DNA from: Bacteroidales bacterium
Lineage (GTDB): Bacteria; Bacteroidota; Bacteroidia; Bacteroidales; UBA12077
Assembly (NCBI GenBank): GCA_019038645.1
Contig: JAHOYT010000003.1
Coordinates: forward strand, 1 to 64,000
Direction of reading: 5' to 3'
Length of the DNA stretch: 64,000 nt
Shown here one piece after another: positions 27,493 through 37,546 of this stretch (position 1 is its first letter; each line of letters starts with the position of its first letter). The notes under the pieces are model-generated. The model worked only from the letters and a program-made list of their open reading frames with translations. It ran no database searches and was not told the DNA's origin. The translations under genes were made by a program, and so were the position numbers.

Positions 27493-28827
27493 TTATAACT
27501 CTCTTACCGCTTGCTTAAACTGGTTTCCGCGATCCTCGTAATTATCGAAAAGATCGAAACTTGCACAAGCCGGCGATAACAAAACAGAATCACCCTTTCT
27601 CGCGAGGTAATAAGCTGTTTTTACAGCTTCTGAGGCAGACTGCACATCGATAATTGTATCGACAATATGCCCAAAAGCTTTGTGAATTTTTGCATTATCT
27701 GTACCAAGACAAATAATTGCTTTTGCTTTTTTGCGCACAAGATCTTCCAAAATAGAATAATCATTTCCTTTATCAATTCCTCCGGCAATCCAAATTAGAT
27801 TATTTGACATGCTTTCAAGCGCATACCAGGTTGAATTAACATTTGTTGCCTTTGAGTCGTTAATAAACTCTATTCCATGAACCTTTAGCACAGGCTCAAG
27901 ACGGTGCTCAACACCATGGAAGTTACTCAGGCTTTCGCGAATATCTTCCTTGCGAATTTTAAGCACTTGTGCAGCAATACCGGCAGCCATCGAATTATAC
28001 GTGTTGTGCTGCCCTTTTAAAGCCAGATCGTTTATTGACATAGTTAGCTCGTTTGATTGATATTTAATTTTTAGATTTTTATTTTCTTTATATGCTCCCT
28101 CAACAAATTTTTGATTTAATGAAAATGGAAGCTGTTTCGCCTTTATTTCACGTTTTGTTATTTCTGATTTAGTTATTTCATCATCGGCACAGTATATAAA
28201 AACATCTTTTTCTGTTTGATTCTGAATGATTCTGAATTTTGAATCAGTATAGCCAGACATTCCTTCATATCTATCCAGATGATCTGGCGTAATATTCATT
28301 AGAATAGCAATATCGGCTTTGAAATCGTACATTCCGTCTAACTGGAAGCTACTTAACTCAATTACATAATACTCAAAATCCATTTCAGCCACCTGAAATG
28401 CCCAACTCTGACCAACATTTCCCGCCAATCCAACATTTAATCCTACATTTTTAAGAATATGATGAATCAATGTTGCAGTGGTTGTTTTTCCATTGCTTCC
28501 TGTAATGCATATTTTAAAAGCATTTGTATATCGTGTAGCGTATTCAATTTCGGAAATAACAGAAATTCCTTTTTTTATTGCCAATTGCACAATAGCAACT
28601 TTTTCGGGAATTCCAGGGCTTTTTATTATTTCATGAGCATTCAGAATTAAATCTTCTGTGTGCTTTCCTTCTTCCCATAAAATCTTATAATCATTAAGTT
28701 TTTTCTTGTACTTTTCTTTAATCATTCCAAAATCAGAAACAAAAACATTAGCACCGTTCTTTTGAGCAAGAATGGCAGACCCCACTCCACTTTCACCAGC
28801 ACCTAATATGACTATTCGTTTACTCAT
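27493..28827 (-). CDS. murD: UDP-N-acetylmuramoyl-L-alanine--D-glutamate ligase
   Basis: This 444-residue Mur ligase adds D-glutamate. It shows the N-terminal GAGESGVGSAILA (about 8-20), the P-loop ITGSNGKTTTATLIHH (about 109), NITPDHLDRY (about 178), and the C-terminal INDSKATNVNSTWYALES (about 316) and AGGIDKGNDY (about 346). SPACASFDLFDNYEDRGNQFK near the end is the MurD signature. It follows mraY by 8 bases. Confidence 0.96.
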   Translation of the reverse strand: MSKRIVILGAGESGVGSAILAQKNGANVFVSDFGMIKEKYKKKLNDYKILWEEGKHTEDLILNAHEIIKSPGIPEKVAIVQLAIKKGISVISEIEYATRYTNAFKICITGSNGKTTTATLIHHILKNVGLNVGLAGNVGQSWAFQVAEMDFEYYVIELSSFQLDGMYDFKADIAILMNITPDHLDRYEGMSGYTDSKFRIIQNQTEKDVFIYCADDEITKSEITKREIKAKQLPFSLNQKFVEGAYKENKNLKIKYQSNELTMSINDLALKGQHNTYNSMAAGIAAQVLKIRKEDIRESLSNFHGVEHRLEPVLKVHGIEFINDSKATNVNSTWYALESMSNNLIWIAGGIDKGNDYSILEDLVRKKAKAIICLGTDNAKIHKAFGHIVDTIIDVQSASEAVKTAYYLARKGDSVLLSPACASFDLFDNYEDRGNQFKQAVREL

Positions 28828-28835
28828 TTTTGTTT

Positions 28836-30086
28836 TTATCTGATTTTAAGAGTTACTATTGAAATAACAGCCAGAATTATTCCGACTATCATGAATCGCA
28901 TTACAATTTTTGGTTCAGGATATCCTTTCATCTGATAATGATGATGTATAGGAGACATCTTAAAAATTCTGCGACCTTCGCCAAATCTTCGTTTTGTATA
29001 TTTAAAATATCCTACCTGCATTACTACTGATAAATTCTCCATCAGAAAAATTCCACACAAAATCGGGATCAATAATTCTTTTCGAATGATAATTGCAAAT
29101 ACAGCTATAATTCCACCTATGGATAAACTTCCTGTATCGCCCATAAATACTTGCGCCGGATATGAATTATACCATAAAAATCCAATGGTTGCACCAATAA
29201 ATGCACTCATAAACACCACCAATTCACCAGTATGCGGGATATACATAATATTCAGGTAATCGGCATAAATTACATTTCCGCCTACATAAGCCAGTATTCC
29301 TAATGTAGCTCCGATAATTGCCGATGTACCCGTTGCTAAACCATCCAGGCCATCAGTCAAATTTGCCCCGTTTGAAACTGCTGTAACAATTAATATTACA
29401 ACAATCACAAAAACTAACCATGCCGCTTTCTGACTATGTTTTCCAAAAAAACCAACTAAATATTCATAGTCAAATTCATTGTTCTTGAAAAAAGGAATTG
29501 TAGTTTTTGTGGATTTAATATCGTTTGCAAATTGTTGTGTATTTTCTTTGGTATTGTCATCTCCTTCAATAATCTGCTGAACAGTTAGGTTTTGTTTTTC
29601 AACAATATTTTCCCGAACAACAACGTCATCACTAATAAACAGTGTTAAACCAACTATTAATCCCAGACCAATCTGACCTATAATTTTGAATTTACCAGCT
29701 AAGCCTCCTTTGTTCTTTTTAAAAGTTTTAATATAATCATCCAGAAATCCAATAATCCCAAGCCAAACAGTTGTTATTAGCATTAAGATTACATATATAT
29801 TCAGAATATCGGCAAATAATAATGAAGGAATAATTATAGATCCCAGAATAATAATTCCACCCATTGTAGGAGTTCCTTTTTTACTCAGTTGACCTTCCAG
29901 TCCAAGATCACGTACTTCTTCACCTATCTGTTGTTTTCGTAGAAAATTGATAACTCTCTTACCAAATATCATTGAAATAATCAGAGATGTAATAACAGTC
30001 AAAGCCGAACGGAATGATATGTATTGAAACATTCCCGCTCCCGGAATATCAAATTGTTCTAAATATGCAAATAGATAATAAAGCAT
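28836..30086 (-). CDS. mraY: Phospho-N-acetylmuramoyl-pentapeptide transferase
   Basis: This 416-residue integral membrane enzyme makes lipid I from UDP-MurNAc-pentapeptide and undecaprenyl phosphate. Motifs are [14 protein letters not shown] (about 69), [20 protein letters not shown] (about 111), the catalytic [10 protein letters not shown] (about 241) and the C-terminal MSPIHHHYQ (about 373). A soluble insertion of about 60 residues lies between helices near residues 155-215; this is usual for Bacteroidota MraY and explains the length beyond the E. coli protein's 360 residues. Spacing to murE and murD is 8 bases on each side. Confidence 0.96.
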   Translation of the reverse strand: MLYYLFAYLEQFDIPGAGMFQYISFRSALTVITSLIISMIFGKRVINFLRKQQIGEEVRDLGLEGQLSKKGTPTMGGIIILGSIIIPSLLFADILNIYVILMLITTVWLGIIGFLDDYIKTFKKNKGGLAGKFKIIGQIGLGLIVGLTLFISDDVVVRENIVEKQNLTVQQIIEGDDNTKENTQQFANDIKSTKTTIPFFKNNEFDYEYLVGFFGKHSQKAAWLVFVIVVILIVTAVSNGANLTDGLDGLATGTSAIIGATLGILAYVGGNVIYADYLNIMYIPHTGELVVFMSAFIGATIGFLWYNSYPAQVFMGDTGSLSIGGIIAVFAIIIRKELLIPILCGIFLMENLSVVMQVGYFKYTKRRFGEGRRIFKMSPIHHHYQMKGYPEPKIVMRFMIVGIILAVISIVTLKIR

Positions 30087-30094
30087 AATCCCTG

Positions 30095-31570
30095 TTAATT
30101 ATATAGTTCGTTAAAAATTTGTTCTATCACTTCTCGATCATCAAAATGGTGTTTAATGCCGATTATTTCCTGGTATGTTTCATGTCCCTTTCCTGCAACT
30201 AAAATGATATCTCCCTTTTTTGCCAATAAGCATGCTGTACGAATACTTTCTTTTCGATTAACAATTGACAATAGCTTTTTTTTATTTTCAGTGTCAACAC
30301 CAACCTTCATATCTTCAATAATCAAATTCGGATCTTCAGATCGTGGGTTATCAGAAGTTAATATTACTTTGTCGCTGTGTTCGGTTGCAATTCTCGCCAT
30401 CTCCGGACGTTTAGTTTTATCACGATCACCACCAGCACCAACAATGGTGATTAATTCCTGATCATCATTTCTGATTTGATTAATCGCATTCAGTACATTT
30501 AATAACGCGTCCGGTGTGTGTGCATAATCAACAACTGCTGTAATTCCATTTTGTGAGCGAAAAGTTTCAAATCTGCCTTCAACAGGTTTCATATCACTTA
30601 ACGCTGTTAAAACTTCGTCCTTTTCAAATCCGAGTAAAACAGCACATGCATAAACGGCCAAAACATTGTAGGCATTAAATCTGCCAACGAAATAGGTCCA
30701 GACATCTGTATTGTCTATGCTTAACATCGATCCTTCAAAATGACTTTCGATGATTTTGGCTTTGAAATCAGCAGCCGACCGAACGGCATAATTCTTAACT
30801 TTCGCTTTAGTATTTTGCACCATAACACTTCCATTCTTGTCATCCGTGTTAATCAATGCAAAACTTTCCTGTTTTAAATCATCAAAGAATTTCTTTTTAA
30901 CCTTAATGTACTCAGCAAAAGTTTTATGATAATCTAAATGATCGTGTGTAATATTAGTAAATATCGTTCCGGCAAAATCGAGGCCTGCAATTCTGTACTG
31001 ATCAATGGCATGCGAACTAACTTCCATAAAGCAATATTCGCAACCATAATCGGCCATCTGCTTCATGAGTTTATTCATTTGAACGGCATCAGGTGTTGTG
31101 TGAGTTGCTTCAATAACCTGATCATCAATATAATTTCTTACTGTTGAAAGCAATCCTGCTTTATATCCTAGCTTTCGCACCAAATTATATAATAATGTTA
31201 CCGTAGTAGTTTTTCCATTTGTACCTGTAACGCCAACTAATTTCAATTTTGAAGATGGGTTATCATAATAAGCTGATGCCAACTGCCCCAATGCTTTTAA
31301 TGAATTCTCTACCTTTACAAAAACCACTTCGCTAAATTGTTTAGAAGGCAATGATTCACAGACGATTGTTTTTGCTCCTTTCTCAACAGCCATTTCAATA
31401 TAATCATGACCATCAACCTGAGTTCCTTTTGTTGCAACAAATAAACAACTCAACACAACTTTTCTTGAGTCGAATTCAATTGCAGTAACCGGAATTTCAA
31501 TATTTCCTGTTACCTGAGTAACTTTTAAAGATTTTAATATGTCGCTTAAAATTTTCACTTCCGTTTTCAA
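30095..31570 (-). CDS. murE: UDP-MurNAc-tripeptide synthetase, meso-diaminopimelate adding
   Basis: This 491-residue Mur ligase adds the third peptide residue. The P-loop [16 protein letters not shown] (about 114), [14 protein letters not shown] (about 155), [11 protein letters not shown] (about 205) and the C-terminal [12 protein letters not shown] (about 407) are clear. DNPR is the determinant of meso-diaminopimelate specificity, so the wall is probably mDAP type. The longest frame begins with TTG at 31570, directly after the ftsI stop. A GTG four codons later (31558, giving MKILSDIL) aligns equally well with relatives, so the start is uncertain by 12 bases. Confidence 0.95.
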   Translation of the reverse strand: MKTEVKILSDILKSLKVTQVTGNIEIPVTAIEFDSRKVVLSCLFVATKGTQVDGHDYIEMAVEKGAKTIVCESLPSKQFSEVVFVKVENSLKALGQLASAYYDNPSSKLKLVGVTGTNGKTTTVTLLYNLVRKLGYKAGLLSTVRNYIDDQVIEATHTTPDAVQMNKLMKQMADYGCEYCFMEVSSHAIDQYRIAGLDFAGTIFTNITHDHLDYHKTFAEYIKVKKKFFDDLKQESFALINTDDKNGSVMVQNTKAKVKNYAVRSAADFKAKIIESHFEGSMLSIDNTDVWTYFVGRFNAYNVLAVYACAVLLGFEKDEVLTALSDMKPVEGRFETFRSQNGITAVVDYAHTPDALLNVLNAINQIRNDDQELITIVGAGGDRDKTKRPEMARIATEHSDKVILTSDNPRSEDPNLIIEDMKVGVDTENKKKLLSIVNRKESIRTACLLAKKGDIILVAGKGHETYQEIIGIKHHFDDREVIEQIFNELYN

Positions 31571-33700
31571 TTAATTAAATGACATTTCAAGAACAACTAA
31601 ATCACCCTTTAAAATTCCTGTGCCCGGAGCAATAGATTGCTTTAGAATTGTTCCACGCCCTTGCAATTCAACACTCAATCCCATATTTTCAAGAATAAAA
31701 ACAGCATCTTTAACTCCCATTCCTTTTACATTAGGCATTAAATTTTGGACTATTGTTCTGTTTTCCAGCTTCACACAGGAATCCAGTCTGGTTGTGAGTA
31801 CCCAATCGGAAACAACATCTTCATCGTTCACATTTATACCCAAATAATTAAGGGCATTCTTTAATTCATCTCTATTGCTGTTTTTGGTATATGGAATATC
31901 TATTTCGCTTTCCATTTCATTATCTGCCATTTTTAATCCTTCGTGCATATCAACGTTTGTGGCATAAACTTTATCGGCTATTTCTTTAAAAACAGGTCCT
32001 GCAACTAAATTTCCGTAATAAACATTTCGTGATGGTGCATTCACAACCACAATACATGAATATTTTGGATTATCGGCAGGGAAATACCCCGCAAACGAAG
32101 CCTGATAACTAATTTTTGATTTATCGCTATAACCTGATTCTTTATTTGCTATTTGTGCAGTTCCGGTTTTTCCGGCTATCTTATAGTTTTCATTTCTGAT
32201 ATTTTTTGCCGTACCACGCTCAACAACTCCCTCAAGCATTATTTTTACTTTTCGCAAAGTAGATCTTGAACAAACTGATTGTTTTAAAACTTCTGTATTG
32301 AAAGTTTTTACCAAATCTCCATGATACATTAAGCCTTTTACAAACTTTGGTTTTACCATTTTACCATCATTTGCTATTGCATTGTATAATGTGAGTGTTT
32401 GTAATGGAGTTAACCGGACTTCATATCCAATCGACATTTGTGGTAATGAAACGCCCGACCATAACTTATCGCCCGGATATTTTATTTCCGGCTCGCCTTC
32501 ACCCTTTATTGCTATTCCCAGCCTATTATTCAGGTTCATGCCATACAAGCGGTTAATGAATTTTTCTTCTTTACCGGTGTAATAATCAGTAACAAGTTTG
32601 GAAATTCCAACATTTGATGATAGTTCAAAAACTTCCTGAACCGTTATTATCCCATGCCCTCCTTTTTTTGTATCCGCAATTTTTTTATCGTAATACATTA
32701 TTTCTCCATTACCAGTATGAACCGTGTCTTCTAATTCAACATAACCATCTTCCAGTAAGGCAATTATAGAAGCAAGCTTAAAGGTTGATCCTGGTGCCCG
32801 GCTTTCTCCTATTGCATAGTTATAAGATTCTTTATACTGTCCTTTGCTATTTCTTTGGAGATTTACAATTGCCTTAATTTCACCAGTTGAAACTTCCATT
32901 AAAACAGCTGTTCCATGCCTTGCTTCATGACGAGTTAATTGCTTTAACAATGCATTTTCAGCAACATCCTGAATATCAACATCAATTGTTGTGACAATAT
33001 CCATTCCATCTCTTGGTTCAACTTCATTTCCATCGTGAACAGGCATCCAAACATTTCCGTTTAAACGCTGCATTAATCGCACTCCCTCAACACCTTTCAT
33101 TTCTTTATCGTAAGCTCCTTCAATTCCTACAACATTTCCACCTTCACCTAGAGTAGTTTTGCCTATTGTTCTTGATGCCAGACTAACATGGGGCTGAATT
33201 CTTAGATTTGTTTGAATTGCAATAAATCCACCTTTATACTGACCCAATCTGAAAATTGGGAATGTCTTAATTTTTTTTAGCTGATTATAATTAACTCTTC
33301 TTTTTATTAGGTGAAATCGCTCTCCACTTTTCCTTGCTTTAACCAGATCATTTTTATATTCGCTTTGAGATTTATCTCTAAAAAGTTCAGAAAGCTTCAT
33401 CGATAAAGAATCAATACCGGAATTAAATATTGCGTCGTCCATTCCTGTACTTCGCGTATCCATTCTTATTTCGTAATACGGAACCGAACTTGCAAGTAGT
33501 CTTCCGTCAGAAGCCAGTATGTCTCCACGATTCGGTTCAATTGTTATGTCCTGTAGGGTAAGTGTTTGTGCTTTATCTTTCCATTTAGCACCTTCTATTA
33601 ATTGTAAATAAAGAATTTTACCAATAATAAGAATAGCAAAAGCCAGCATGAAAATATAAATCACACCTACTCTCCAAACTATTTCTTTTTTTAATGGCAT
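31571..33700 (-). CDS. ftsI: Division-specific penicillin-binding protein FtsI (PBP3), PASTA type
   Basis: This 709-residue transpeptidase cross-links septal peptidoglycan. It has one N-terminal membrane helix (about 9-30) and a dimerisation domain (EPNRGDILASDGRLLASSVPYYEIRMD, about 53-79). The transpeptidase domain has SxxK as STFK (about 304), SxN in LSSNVG (about 359) and KTGT (about 511). A single C-terminal PASTA domain (about 652-709, MPNVKGMGVKDAVFILENMGL) completes it. The PASTA domain is usual in Bacteroidota FtsI. It follows ftsL by 8 bases and abuts murE. Confidence 0.95.
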   Translation of the reverse strand: MPLKKEIVWRVGVIYIFMLAFAILIIGKILYLQLIEGAKWKDKAQTLTLQDITIEPNRGDILASDGRLLASSVPYYEIRMDTRSTGMDDAIFNSGIDSLSMKLSELFRDKSQSEYKNDLVKARKSGERFHLIKRRVNYNQLKKIKTFPIFRLGQYKGGFIAIQTNLRIQPHVSLASRTIGKTTLGEGGNVVGIEGAYDKEMKGVEGVRLMQRLNGNVWMPVHDGNEVEPRDGMDIVTTIDVDIQDVAENALLKQLTRHEARHGTAVLMEVSTGEIKAIVNLQRNSKGQYKESYNYAIGESRAPGSTFKLASIIALLEDGYVELEDTVHTGNGEIMYYDKKIADTKKGGHGIITVQEVFELSSNVGISKLVTDYYTGKEEKFINRLYGMNLNNRLGIAIKGEGEPEIKYPGDKLWSGVSLPQMSIGYEVRLTPLQTLTLYNAIANDGKMVKPKFVKGLMYHGDLVKTFNTEVLKQSVCSRSTLRKVKIMLEGVVERGTAKNIRNENYKIAGKTGTAQIANKESGYSDKSKISYQASFAGYFPADNPKYSCIVVVNAPSRNVYYGNLVAGPVFKEIADKVYATNVDMHEGLKMADNEMESEIDIPYTKNSNRDELKNALNYLGINVNDEDVVSDWVLTTRLDSCVKLENRTIVQNLMPNVKGMGVKDAVFILENMGLSVELQGRGTILKQSIAPGTGILKGDLVVLEMSFN

Positions 33701-33708
33701 AAATCAAA

Positions 33709-34089
33709 TTACTTTTCAATTATTATTTTTTTTGGTGGTTCTATAGATTCTTTTAAACCAAGCCCCCTGCTTTCAACCAGTTTTGCAACTTCTGTCTGTT
33801 TACTTATAAACATCAGCTCAGACGATGTTGTAATTGCTTCAGCCCTCAAATCACTTATTTCTTTAGTTAGTTCGACGCTGGCACGTACAATTTTTTCAGC
33901 ATGATACCTGTTTGCGATATATACAAATGCCAGTACTACCATAAACACTATATAAGTAAGTTGCTTAGCAATAAAATCATTGGCTATCAGAGAACCATCG
34001 AGCAAATCCTTAATAGAACCAAATTTATGTTCTTTGCGTTCCTGCTTTTCTTCAATAAACTCAACGTTATCTTTTTTATCGCCTATCAT
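33709..34089 (-). CDS. ftsL: FtsL-like division protein
   Basis: This is a 126-residue bitopic protein with a charged cytoplasmic N-terminus (about 1-38), one transmembrane helix (about 42-60) and a periplasmic coiled-coil stretch (HAEKIVRASVELTKEISDLRAEAITTSSELMFISKQTEVAKLVESRGLGLKES). This is the FtsL pattern, including the 'SRGLGL' end segment. Sequence identity to classical FtsL is low, as is normal, and the assignment rests on topology and position. The ATG overlaps the rsmH stop (ATGA), indicating coupling. Confidence 0.88.
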   Translation of the reverse strand: MIGDKKDNVEFIEEKQERKEHKFGSIKDLLDGSLIANDFIAKQLTYIVFMVVLAFVYIANRYHAEKIVRASVELTKEISDLRAEAITTSSELMFISKQTEVAKLVESRGLGLKESIEPPKKIIIEK

Positions 34090-34982
34090 ATTCTTTCTGC
34101 AATTCTTAGTTTGGCGCTACGCGCTCTGTTGTTTTTTCCAATTTCTGCATCATCGGGCACTATTATTTTTCTGTTGACAGCCTTGAAAGGAACTGATACA
34201 TTTCCAAAGAAATCTTTTTCAACTTCGCCTTCAAACTGACCATTTTTAATAAAATTCTTTACAATACGATCTTCTAATGAATGATACGTAATAACCACCA
34301 ATCTTCCACCCGGCTTTATTATATCCATAGTCTGAAGAAGCATTTCCTTTAAAAACTCCATCTCGCGATTTACTTCAATTCTTAAAGCCTGAAATACTTT
34401 TGCCAAAAACTTATGCTCAGCATGCTTTGGTAAAAAAGGCATTAAAAGGTTAGTAAATTCTTTTATGGTTTCTATTTTTTTACTTCCCCGCTGACCTGCA
34501 ATTGCTTTTGCTAGTTTTCTACTACTTTTCAACTCTCCATATTCCCAAAAAATCCTTGCCAAATCCACTTCTTCATACTCGTTTACAATATTCTCAGCAG
34601 AAACCTTTGCACTCTGATTCATTCTCATATCAAGTTTGCCATCGAAACGGAATGAAAATCCCCGTTCAGGCTTATCGAAATGATGAGATGAAACTCCTAA
34701 GTCTGCTATAAGCCCATCGACCTTATCAATTTTATGATACTTCAAAAAATTCTTTAAGAACCTGAAATTATGATTAACAAAAACAAATCGCTTGTCATCA
34801 ATTAAATTAGGCAAAGCATCATCATCCTGATCGAATGCAACCAGCTTTCCTGTTTCAATATGTTTTATGATTTCGCCTGAGTGGCCTCCACCTCCAAAAG
34901 TTACATCGACATAAATCCCGTCTGGTCTTATTTGTAAGCCTTCAACACTTTCATTGAGTAAGACTGGTGTATGATACCCCAT
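34086..34982 (-). CDS. rsmH: 16S rRNA (cytosine1402-N4)-methyltransferase
   Basis: This 298-residue AdoMet-dependent enzyme (formerly MraW) methylates C1402 in the ribosomal P site. Motifs are HTPVLLNESVEGL (about 4-16), DVTFGGGGHSGEIIK (about 27), GLIADLGVSSHHFDKPERGFSFRFDGKLDMRMN (about 90-122) and VVITYHSLEDRIVKNF (about 233). The length is normal. It follows mraZ by 6 bases and is coupled to ftsL by a 4-base overlap. Confidence 0.96.
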   Translation of the reverse strand: MGYHTPVLLNESVEGLQIRPDGIYVDVTFGGGGHSGEIIKHIETGKLVAFDQDDDALPNLIDDKRFVFVNHNFRFLKNFLKYHKIDKVDGLIADLGVSSHHFDKPERGFSFRFDGKLDMRMNQSAKVSAENIVNEYEEVDLARIFWEYGELKSSRKLAKAIAGQRGSKKIETIKEFTNLLMPFLPKHAEHKFLAKVFQALRIEVNREMEFLKEMLLQTMDIIKPGGRLVVITYHSLEDRIVKNFIKNGQFEGEVEKDFFGNVSVPFKAVNRKIIVPDDAEIGKNNRARSAKLRIAERI

Positions 34983-34988
34983 TACTAA

Positions 34989-35453
34989 TCAATTTCCTGA
35001 TTCAAACTCTCCCCCCATTATTTTTTCAGCCAGAGTAGCAAAATCGTCTTGCTTTTGCCCGACTAATTCATACAACTCTTTAGACCAAACTTCAATTTTA
35101 CCGTCCTGTCCGGCCAAAATTGCTTCTTTAGAGATATTTGCAAGATCCAGCAATCTTTTTGGAATAAGCATTCTGTTGTTACTATCAAGTACAATTTCTG
35201 CTGATCCCCGATAAAAATTTCTCAGAAATTTATTGTGCTCTTTGTTATAAGGATTTATTTTCCCGCGAATTATTGCATTTTGCCGTTCCCATTCTTCGAT
35301 AGGGAACAATACCAGACACTGTTCAAATATGTCCTTTTTTACAACAAAACGGCTTTCAGAAACAGACCCCATCTGTTTCTTAAGTGAAGAAGGAAAAGTA
35401 ACCCTTCCTTTTTCATCTACTTTACAATTGTAATCACCTATTAATGTTGTCAT
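34989..35453 (-). CDS. mraZ: Transcriptional regulator MraZ
   Basis: This 154-residue protein is built from two SpoVT/AbrB-like swapped-hairpin halves: GDYNCKVDEKGRVTFPSSLKKQM (about 6-28) and GSAEIVLDSNNRMLIPKRLLDLANISKEAILAGQDGKIEVWSKELY (about 79-124). MraZ forms a ring-shaped oligomer and represses its own operon in E. coli by binding short direct repeats. Here 10-base-phased repeats lie 41-97 bases upstream, so autoregulation is a good inference. It opens the dcw operon. Confidence 0.95.
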   Translation of the reverse strand: MTTLIGDYNCKVDEKGRVTFPSSLKKQMGSVSESRFVVKKDIFEQCLVLFPIEEWERQNAIIRGKINPYNKEHNKFLRNFYRGSAEIVLDSNNRMLIPKRLLDLANISKEAILAGQDGKIEVWSKELYELVGQKQDDFATLAEKIMGGEFESGN

Positions 35454-35493
35454 ATAGCAATACCTTCTTAACTCGTAAAAATATACAAAAATC

Positions 35494-35550
35494 TACCACA
35501 ATTTACCACTTTCTCCCATTTTTTACCACTTTGTTAATAACTTTTACCAC
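35494..35550 (-). promoter_or_regulatory. MraZ box array upstream of mraZ
   Basis: Read on the minus strand, GTGGTA occurs at 35494-35499, 35504-35509, 35524-35529 and 35545-35550, and a variant ATGGGA at 35514-35519. The first four units are spaced exactly 10 bases, one helical turn. This matches the known MraZ operator design of TGGGN/GTGG-type repeats separated by 5 bases, upstream of mraZ itself. The fifth unit is offset by 21 bases. Confidence 0.75.
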
Positions 35551-35696
35551 TTTCTATATATTTAAACGATCTACTCCCTTTAACACAATCCCCTAAAACC
35601 AAGAAACTACGGGCTTTTTACAGAATTTACAACTATTTAATTCTCCCGTATATCCTTATCAAATTTTACTGGGAAATTTTATAAGAATATTTACTT

Positions 35697-35704
35697 TAAT
35701 TTTG
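35697..35704 (+). promoter_or_regulatory. -7 element candidate for the GlsA-like gene
   Basis: TAATTTTG matches TAnnTTTG and lies 22 bases before the ATG at 35726. The -33 region has only a T-run. The intergenic stretch 35551-35696 shows no gene. Confidence 0.45.
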
Positions 35705-35725
35705 TAGCATAAATCAAATATTAAA

Positions 35726-36553
35726 ATGGATAAAATTAATATCAGAGAAGTTTTCAGGAAAAGGAACCCAAAGGTTGCTAAAATGCTGCCTGGGTTTATT
35801 TATAAATATATTGAACGTATTGTACATCAGAAAGAAATTAACGATGCGATTCCTATTATTGGTGATAAATATGGTCTTGATTATGTAAAAGCCGTTGTTG
35901 AATATTTCAATATAAAAATATGTGTAAATGGCAAAGAAAATATTCCAACAGACGGACGTAATCTTTTTGTAGCAAACCACCCCCTTGGCGGGCTAGACGG
36001 AACTGTTCTAACACATACGCTTGGTCAAATTCATCCTGAACTTCATTTTTTGGTTAACGATTTATTAATGAGTTTTGAAAATGTTGATCCTATATTTATT
36101 CCTATTAACAAACATGGGAAGCAATCTGTTGAGTATGTAAAAAGAATTGAAGAGGTATACAAATCAGACAAACAAGTACTTAGTTTTCCGGCCGGCTTAT
36201 GTTCCAGAAAAATTAAAGGAGAAATTATTGATCTTGAATGGAAAAAAAGTTTTGTTTCAAAAGCTATTCAGCATAAACGAAATGTAGTTCCGGTTCATAT
36301 TGATGGAAGAAATACTAATTTCTTTTATAATCTTTCAAATTTCAGAATATGGCTAGGTATTAAAACCAATTTTGAAATGTTTTACCTTGCTGACGAAATG
36401 TTTAAGCAACGAAATAAAACCATAACATTAACATTTGGAAACCCAATTCCATATACACATTTTGACAAATCATTACATCCAAGAGAGTGGGCAAAAAAAG
36501 TACAAGACCATATATATAAACTGAGAGAAAACAGTACTGAAATATTTAAATAG
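35726..36553 (+). CDS. 1-acyl-glycerol-phosphate-type O-acyltransferase, GlsA/OlsA-like
   Basis: This 275-residue PlsC-superfamily protein has the catalytic segment ANHPLGGLDG (about 79-88; His and Asp five residues apart, the form seen in this subfamily) and a later FPAGLCSRK substrate-binding motif (about 153). The next gene is an OlsB/GlsB-type N-acyltransferase, so the pair probably makes glycine or ornithine amino-acid lipids: GlsB N-acylates the amino acid and this enzyme adds the second acyl chain. That role is inferred from pairing known in Bacteroides and in ornithine lipid synthesis. A plain phosphatidic acid pathway role cannot be excluded. Confidence 0.78.
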   Translation: MDKINIREVFRKRNPKVAKMLPGFIYKYIERIVHQKEINDAIPIIGDKYGLDYVKAVVEYFNIKICVNGKENIPTDGRNLFVANHPLGGLDGTVLTHTLGQIHPELHFLVNDLLMSFENVDPIFIPINKHGKQSVEYVKRIEEVYKSDKQVLSFPAGLCSRKIKGEIIDLEWKKSFVSKAIQHKRNVVPVHIDGRNTNFFYNLSNFRIWLGIKTNFEMFYLADEMFKQRNKTITLTFGNPIPYTHFDKSLHPREWAKKVQDHIYKLRENSTEIFK

Positions 36554-36573
36554 AGTTAAAATAAAATATTTTG

Positions 36574-36581
36574 TAAATTTG
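36574..36581 (+). promoter_or_regulatory. -7 element candidate before the GlsB-like gene
   Basis: TAAATTTG matches TAnnTTTG exactly and lies 27 bases before the ATG at 36608. It may give this gene a promoter of its own within the two-gene unit. Confidence 0.45.
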
Positions 36582-36607
36582 TATTCCTAAACTACTACAA
36601 TAAAAAA

Positions 36608-37531
36608 ATGAAAGATGTAATTGAAGCTGTTGAAAAAACACTATTAAAGAAAGAATTATCTCCTGAAAGATTGCTACGAAAGACTAATAACGGAGGAAAT
36701 GAATTATATATAATAAATTATCACAATTCTCCGAATGTTATGCGAGAAGTTGGCCGGTTACGGGAACTAACTTTTCGAAATGCCGGTGGAGGAACAGGTA
36801 AAGATATTGATATTGATAAATTTGATACTCAGGAAGAACCTTACGAACAATTAATTTCGTGGGATCCGGAAGCAATGGAAGTTTTAGGGGGTTATCGATT
36901 TAATACATGCAATGCTGACTGTGTTTCTGAAAGTCTGGCAACTTCTAAATTATTTAAATTTTCAAAAGAGTTTACGAAAGAGTATTTGCCTTTTATGATT
37001 GAACTGGGAAGATCTTTTATTCAACCTAAATTTCAGTCTGCATCGGCGGGTCGTAAAGGATTATTTGCCCTGGATAATCTTTGGGATGGATTAGGTGCTC
37101 TTGTTGTGGAGAATCCACAAATAAAACATTTCTTTGGAAAAGTTACCATGTATCCTCATTTTAACAAGGATGCGCGAAACATGATTCTATATTTTCTTAA
37201 TATGCAATTCCCTGACAACAAAAAACTGGTTACACCTGTAAGCCCTCTTGAATTGGGCATAGACAAAGAAAAAATGGGAGCTCTGTTCACCGGGGAAAAT
37301 TATAAAGAGAATTATAAAATCCTTCAAAAAAGTGTAAGAGAATTTAACTTAAATATCCCTCCGTTAATTAATGCTTATATGAATCTTTCTCCAACTATGA
37401 AATTTTTTGGAACATCAATAAATGAAACTTTTGGAGGAGTTGAAGAATCTGGTATTTTGATTACTATTGATGAAATCCCACCTACAAAAATAGAAAGACA
37501 CATAGACACGTATATTGATCAAAAGAAATAA
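36608..37531 (+). CDS. Amino-acid N-acyltransferase, GlsB/OlsB-like
   Basis: This 307-residue GNAT-fold protein of the OlsB/hemolysin-type family contains VGRLRELTFRNAGGGTGKDIDIDKFD (about 45-70), the acyl-donor strand MEVLGGYRFN (about 91) and the ELGRSFIQPKFQ motif (about 134). A C-terminal region with MNLSPTMKFFGTSINETFGGVEESGILI follows. Relatives transfer a 3-hydroxyacyl group from acyl carrier protein to the amino group of glycine or ornithine. The partner O-acyltransferase lies 54 bases upstream. Which amino acid is used cannot be decided from the sequence. A bidirectional terminator follows. Confidence 0.8.
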   Translation: MKDVIEAVEKTLLKKELSPERLLRKTNNGGNELYIINYHNSPNVMREVGRLRELTFRNAGGGTGKDIDIDKFDTQEEPYEQLISWDPEAMEVLGGYRFNTCNADCVSESLATSKLFKFSKEFTKEYLPFMIELGRSFIQPKFQSASAGRKGLFALDNLWDGLGALVVENPQIKHFFGKVTMYPHFNKDARNMILYFLNMQFPDNKKLVTPVSPLELGIDKEKMGALFTGENYKENYKILQKSVREFNLNIPPLINAYMNLSPTMKFFGTSINETFGGVEESGILITIDEIPPTKIERHIDTYIDQKK

Positions 37532-37546
37532 TTACATGAATTACGT

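Noticed and set aside
35454..35493. TAGATTTT and TATATTTT on the minus strand as the mraZ -7 element
   Set aside because: Both lack the final G of TAnnTTTG and have no TTG at a proper distance, so the dcw promoter is not located.
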